Source: Fluviibacter sp964387485
Lineage (GTDB): Bacteria; Pseudomonadota; Gammaproteobacteria; Burkholderiales; Rhodocyclaceae
DNA: 11,273 bases
Direction of reading: 5' to 3'
Assembly: GCA_964387485.1 (NCBI GenBank)
Contig: CAYLWV010000055.1
Coordinates: forward strand, 1 to 11,273
Numbering within the stretch: position 1 is the stretch's first letter; every line of letters starts with the position of its first letter. Below the pieces are notes generated by a model that worked only from the letters and a program-made list of their open reading frames with translations, was not told the DNA's origin and ran no database searches. Both the position numbers and the translations under genes were made by a program. This document shows positions 7,848 through 11,273 of this stretch, in pieces.

Positions 7848-8399
7848 ATGAAGCTGATTATTCTCGATCGGGATGGTGTCATCAACGTCGATTCGGCGCT
7901 GTACATCAAATCCCCCGCCGAATGGAAACCGATCGAGGGCAGCCTTGAGGCGATCGCCCGTCTGAACCAATCCGGCTACCGCGTCGTGGTCGCGACCAAC
8001 CAATCCGGTATCGGCCGTGGCCTGTTCGACATGGATACGCTGAACGCCATGCACGAGAAAATGCACAAGTGCCTGGCGGCCGTCGGTGGTCGGGTCGATG
8101 CCATTTTCTACTGCCCGCACACGGCCGATGAGAAATGCGACTGTCGCAAGCCCCAGCCCGGCATGTTCGAACGCATCGCCAAGGTCTACAACATGGACCT
8201 GAGCGGCATACCGACCATCGGTGATTCGCTGCGCGATCTGCAGGCCGGCAGTGCTGCCGGCTGTACACCCATGCTGGTGCGCACTGGCAAAGGCGAAAAG
8301 ACCGAAGCGGAAGGCAACCTGCCGCCGGGAACAACCATTCACAACAACCTGGCCGCTGCCGTGGATGCCCTGCTGGGCAAAGCCGGTAAGAAGGACTAA
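7848..8399 (+). CDS. gmhB: D-glycero-beta-D-manno-heptose 1,7-bisphosphate 7-phosphatase
   Basis: A 183-residue HAD-superfamily phosphatase that removes the 7-phosphate from heptose bisphosphate on the way to ADP-heptose for the LPS inner core. HAD motif I is DRDGVIN with nucleophile D7 and acid/base D9. Motif II is TNQSGIGRG (50-58). The GmhB-type zinc loop has C89, H91, C97 and C99, followed by R100 and K101, and motif IV is IGDSLRDLQAG (124-134, with D126 and D130). The loop is shorter than in E. coli GmhB. The related histidinol-phosphate phosphatase shares this fold and zinc site, but linkage to glyS and plsC rather than his genes favours GmhB. GAGA at 7839-7842 precedes the start. The gene implies an LPS-bearing Gram-negative host. 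Confidence 0.92.
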   Translation: MKLIILDRDGVINVDSALYIKSPAEWKPIEGSLEAIARLNQSGYRVVVATNQSGIGRGLFDMDTLNAMHEKMHKCLAAVGGRVDAIFYCPHTADEKCDCRKPQPGMFERIAKVYNMDLSGIPTIGDSLRDLQAGSAAGCTPMLVRTGKGEKTEAEGNLPPGTTIHNNLAAAVDALLGKAGKKD

Positions 8400-8408
8400 G
8401 CACGCTGT

Positions 8409-9140
8409 ATGACCGTGCTCCGCTCGGCGCTGTTCTCCCTGCTGCTAACTGTCTGGACCATCTTCTGCGGCACACTGGTGCTGTGCACCTACATCCTGCC
8501 CGAAAGCCCCCGTTTCCGCAGTTGCTATGCCGTTTGCCAGATGTGGCGTTACGGTTTCATGGGCATGTGTCATCTGATTCTGGGTTTTCGCTACGAGATT
8601 CAGGGGCGGGAAAATATTCTGCACGCACCCGCCATTTATCTAGCCAAACATCAGTCGGCCTGGGAAACTGTGGCCCTGCAGATCTGGACGCCACCGGCCG
8701 TGTTTGTCCTCAAGCGGGAACTGCTGCACATCCCGTTTTTCGGCTGGGCCTTGTGGGGCCTGCGCATGATCTGGATCGACCGCAGCGCCGGCAAAGCCGC
8801 GCTGGATAAAATCGTGACCCAGGGGCGACAGCGTCTCAACGAAGGCTTATCGATCATCATCTTCCCGGAAGGGACGCGCGTCGCGCCGGGCAAAATGGGC
8901 AAATTCAAAGCGGGTGGCGCTCATCTGGCCAGCCACACCGGCGCGCCCGTCGTCCCCGTGGCGCACAATGCCGGCGAACTCTGGCCGCGAAATGCTTTTG
9001 TCAAAAAACCGGGCAAGATTACCGTCCGCTTTGGGCCACCGATTGATCCGACCGGCCTGAGCGAAAGTGAACTGAACGCCCGCGTGGAAACCTGGATCCG
9101 TGAGGCCATGTGTGAACTTCCTCCGGCTATTCAGCGCTAA
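8409..9140 (+). CDS. plsC: PlsC-family 1-acyl-sn-glycerol-3-phosphate acyltransferase
   Basis: A 243-residue membrane-associated acyltransferase, likely making phosphatidic acid from lysophosphatidic acid. A hydrophobic N-terminal segment (about residues 5-30) would anchor it in the inner membrane. Block I is KHQSAWET, with H81 and E86 instead of the textbook HX4D. Block II-like IDRSAG lies at 123-128, block III FPEGTRVAPG at 152-161 and block IV VVPVAHNAG at 181-189. From memory the HQSAWET form recurs in betaproteobacterial homologues, so it is probably a subfamily trait and not damage. The start at 8409 has AAGGA 13 bases upstream, a rather long spacing, and lies 9 bases after gmhB. A role as a lyso-ornithine lipid or other lysolipid acyltransferase cannot be excluded. 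The next gene begins inside its 3' end. Confidence 0.88.
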   Translation: MTVLRSALFSLLLTVWTIFCGTLVLCTYILPESPRFRSCYAVCQMWRYGFMGMCHLILGFRYEIQGRENILHAPAIYLAKHQSAWETVALQIWTPPAVFVLKRELLHIPFFGWALWGLRMIWIDRSAGKAALDKIVTQGRQRLNEGLSIIIFPEGTRVAPGKMGKFKAGGAHLASHTGAPVVPVAHNAGELWPRNAFVKKPGKITVRFGPPIDPTGLSESELNARVETWIREAMCELPPAIQR

Positions 9141-9894
9141 AGCGGCCCCGGTCAAACCGTCAACCGCTGACGAACAGCCACGGCGCATCACGCTCTCCGA
9201 CAGGATCGTGCCATATACGATTCACCGAGGTCAGCGGCGACGCCTGAGCCTGACGGTTGACCACCGGGGGCTCCGTGTTCTGGGCCCCATGAGCCTGACC
9301 ATCCGTCAGGCGGAATCCATGCTGCTGGCGCACGAGACCTGGGTATTGCGCAAACTGGATGCCTGGCGAACGGAGCGACTGCGTCGGGACTGGCGGATTT
9401 CCGGCAATGATCCCTTACTGCTTTTGGGCGAAAACCACGCAGTCAGCCTTGTGCCCCATGCAGCGCGCAGCATCCGTATTGAAAGATCGGCAGCACTGAT
9501 TCGGCTTCATACCCGAATGCCCGCTGATGACCTTATCAATCATCGGGCACTCGTCCAATGGCTACGGCTGGAAGCCATGCAATGCTTCGAAGCGCGCGTC
9601 ACACACTATGCGAGCCGCCTGGGCGTTGCCATGCCACCGCTTTCCTTATCCCAGGCACGTACCCGCTGGGGAAGCTGCACCAGTGCCGGCCATATTCGCC
9701 TCAATTGGCGGCTGATCCACCTGCCTCTGCCCTTGATCGATTATGTCGTCGCCCACGAACTCGCACACTTGCTCGAAATGAACCATAGCCCGCGCTTCTG
9801 GGCTGTCGTGGAAAGTATCTACCCCAATAGCCAGGCAGCACGCAAAACCCTACGCCAACAGGTGAGCGCCCTACCGGAAATTCCGACCCGGTAA
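9112..9894 (+). CDS. YgjP/SprT-like zinc metallopeptidase (DUF45)
   Basis: A 260-residue predicted zinc metallopeptidase of the YgjP-like family, often labelled M48 family. With the GTG at 9112 as residue 1, the zinc motif HELAH is at 215-219 (catalytic E216), with a probable third ligand H225 in NHSPRFW. The family hallmark WGSC at 186-189 precedes it, followed by RLNWRLIHLP. No signal peptide is evident, so a cytosolic location is likely. The start is uncertain. GTG 9112 has GAGG at 9102-9105 with 6-base spacing and overlaps plsC by 29 bases; an upstream GTG at 9100 would add four residues. Homologues often follow plsC in betaproteobacteria. The physiological substrate is not known to me. 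Confidence 0.88.
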   Translation: MNFLRLFSAKAAPVKPSTADEQPRRITLSDRIVPYTIHRGQRRRLSLTVDHRGLRVLGPMSLTIRQAESMLLAHETWVLRKLDAWRTERLRRDWRISGNDPLLLLGENHAVSLVPHAARSIRIERSAALIRLHTRMPADDLINHRALVQWLRLEAMQCFEARVTHYASRLGVAMPPLSLSQARTRWGSCTSAGHIRLNWRLIHLPLPLIDYVVAHELAHLLEMNHSPRFWAVVESIYPNSQAARKTLRQQVSALPEIPTR

Positions 9895-9944
9895 TCTGTA
9901 ACGCAACCTGGCAACGGTGCGCTCATTGATCACCGGCCACGATC
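9895..9944. other. Convergent intergenic gap
   Basis: This 50-base space separates the ends of two converging genes. The only pairing seen is CGGTG (9915-9919) with CACCG (9931-9935) around an 11-base loop, with no T run on either side. I see no convincing terminator, although one might be expected here. Confidence 0.4.
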
Positions 9945-11273
9945 TCAAGACTGCTGCGTTTCATCCAGGCTGGCCACGATGTCTTCGCGCACGATATTAA
10001 TGGCCGCACGCAGATCGTAATAGGCATTCCGGTTGCCCGTCGGCACCCATAGCGCTCGTACTTTGTCTTTAAGACTATCCAGCCGGCCCAGTAAATCCTC
10101 AGTAATCGGGGCATCGGCTTCGCGACGCAACACCATCTCGTTCTCAATCAGTCGCAACGCGTCGTAACAGGACTCCATGCTCAACACCGCATGTGTCTTG
10201 CGGTAGCTGGGCAGAAAGCTCATGAGCGGTATCACAATCGCACCAATCGCCAACAAGTAGAACCAGACCTCATCAAACAGGCTGGCCACCCAGTAAGGCG
10301 CATAATTCCAGAGAAAAGGAGAGCCTTCCTTGAAGAAGCGTCTCGCAACATCACTTTCCGGAATACGGGTGTCCATATAAGTCGGAAACTTACCGTGCGT
10401 AAAGTACGACACACGCTTTCGCTCGAATTCCTCGGTCGCTTCCAGAAACAATAGCTGATGTGCGGGATGAAGCTGATCCGTGGTCAGGACATCCAGCGTT
10501 GTGGCGATCATATGGGTATCGCTCACAGGATTTGCCGGATGAAGACTAATCGCACCCGCCGGTAGCACCACCGGGTCCAGATACTGAAAACGCTTGGCGT
10601 AAGCCTCCGCCAGTTTAAAGCTGTACAACCGGACGCCCGGAATCTTCGCAACGTCATGAAGATTATGAGACTCCATACTGGCGACCAGGAACAGCGCATC
10701 AATTTTGTGAGCCTTGAATGCCTCCACCGACTCATGGGTATCCATGGCCAGCAAACCGTGGGCACCTGAATCAATGCCTTGCGCCTCCAGCACGGACAAC
10801 GCCAAACTCCGGGTACTGCTACCCGGCACATTGATTGATGTCTTGCGCGTCGCCAGCAGCGCGTTAAGATCCGCCGGCGTTTCGTCTCCATAATAAAACA
10901 GCCACAATGGCTGATAGGCGATGGACCCCAAAGAGAGCAAGTGCTCGGACTCGGCAGGCAGCGGCAAACCCCCTTGGGTAAAGCTGGCATTCACCTTGCC
11001 CTCCGCCAAGAGCTGCAGGTTCTCTTCCGCGCCATGTGTTGGCACCAGTTTCAGGTCGACACCATGCTTTTTGAAGTACTCACGGTACTTGTGCCCGACA
11101 ACATCGGCGGTGGAGTTCGGTTGTCCGGTTGCAACAGTTACCGTATGTGGCGGCAAAGGGCGGGCGATATAAAGCGTCACCGCAATCAATAATAGACTGG
11201 GCAAGATATACAACCAGTTACTCTGCAGGAATGACCAGAAGGCCAGCAGTTCTTCAACCACCACGGTTCGGAA
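9945..11273 (-). CDS. Membrane-anchored TAXI-type substrate-binding protein (probably 5' partial)
   Basis: The frame reads to the window edge. The first possible start is a GTG at 11264 (439 residues from there), but no ribosome-binding site is visible and the codons beyond it stay open, so the true start is probably outside. Numbered from that GTG, a membrane segment lies at about 17-36, followed by a TAXI/NMT1-like binding domain (TVTVATGQPNSTA at 41-53, LVPTHGAEENLQLLAEGKV at 73-91, INVPGSSTRSLALSVLEAQGI at 144-164). A second membrane segment at about 334-352 leads into a charged tail of about 85 residues, presumably cytoplasmic. TAXI proteins normally deliver ligands to TRAP transporters; here no membrane subunit gene is next to the visible end. 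A partner could lie upstream, outside the window. The ligand cannot be inferred. Confidence 0.8.
   Translation of the reverse strand, partial: FRTVVVEELLAFWSFLQSNWLYILPSLLLIAVTLYIARPLPPHTVTVATGQPNSTADVVGHKYREYFKKHGVDLKLVPTHGAEENLQLLAEGKVNASFTQGGLPLPAESEHLLSLGSIAYQPLWLFYYGDETPADLNALLATRKTSINVPGSSTRSLALSVLEAQGIDSGAHGLLAMDTHESVEAFKAHKIDALFLVASMESHNLHDVAKIPGVRLYSFKLAEAYAKRFQYLDPVVLPAGAISLHPANPVSDTHMIATTLDVLTTDQLHPAHQLLFLEATEEFERKRVSYFTHGKFPTYMDTRIPESDVARRFFKEGSPFLWNYAPYWVASLFDEVWFYLLAIGAIVIPLMSFLPSYRKTHAVLSMESCYDALRLIENEMVLRREADAPITEDLLGRLDSLKDKVRALWVPTGNRNAYYDLRAAINIVREDIVASLDETQQS

Noticed and set aside
7779..8475. Two long - strand open frames (187 and 189 codons) opposite gmhB.
   Set aside because: Both are antisense to a gene with complete HAD and zinc motifs and show no domain of their own.
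9915..9935. CGGTG/CACCG inverted repeat between the convergent genes as a bidirectional terminator.
   Set aside because: The stem is only 5 bp with an 11-base loop and there is no T run on either strand.
9112..11273. An apparently lower G+C content toward the right end as a sign of horizontal transfer.
   Set aside because: Hand counts of single 60-base lines gave about 50-53% here, but a line within corC also gave about 52%, so the sampling does not support a real shift.

Overview
The window reads as a housekeeping stretch of a betaproteobacterial chromosome. The evidence is gene content and order: the E. coli-like block miaB-phoH(ybeZ)-ybeY-corC(ybeX)-lnt is followed directly by glyQ-glyS-gmhB-plsC and a YgjP-type metallopeptidase gene. 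That second block is, from memory, typical of Burkholderiales, Neisseriales and relatives. The GlyQ and PhoH sequences look closest to Neisseriales-type proteins as I recall them, but this finer placement is a low-confidence guess. Several 60-base lines counted by hand are about 50-63% G+C. Genes are tightly packed and there is no gene-free stretch longer than about 100 bases.

Region 1 (1-4728, + strand) is one apparent operon. It holds the 3' part of miaB (tRNA ms2i6A methylthiotransferase, 5' end outside the window), phoH/ybeZ (KH-PhoH ATPase), ybeY (rRNA maturation endoribonuclease), corC (CBS-domain protein) and lnt (apolipoprotein N-acyltransferase). Gaps are 22, 33 and 6 bases, and corC and lnt share one base in a TGATG junction. 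The theme is RNA maturation and decoding plus envelope lipoprotein finishing.

Region 2 (4729-4829) is the only sizeable intergenic gap. It holds a GC-rich 5-bp hairpin whose loop is the lnt stop codon, a possible -10 element (TAAAAT) inside a small AAACCC/GGGTTT inverted repeat, and a perfect 7-bp hairpin in the presumed glyQ leader.

Region 3 (4830-9894, + strand) is a second apparent operon: glyQ and glyS (the two subunits of tetrameric glycyl-tRNA synthetase, coupled by TGATG with a perfect AGGAGG), gmhB (heptose bisphosphate phosphatase for LPS inner core), a PlsC-family acyltransferase with an HX4E rather than HX4D motif, and a YgjP/SprT-like zinc metallopeptidase that starts inside the acyltransferase gene. 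It links translation with lipid and LPS precursor synthesis.

Region 4 (9945-11273, - strand) is a convergent gene for a membrane-anchored TAXI-type substrate-binding protein. It has an N-terminal anchor, a second C-terminal membrane segment and a cytoplasmic tail; its start probably lies beyond the window edge.

No mobile element, CRISPR array, tRNA or rRNA gene was seen. I did not find a convincing undescribed system; the findings are modest variations on known genes.
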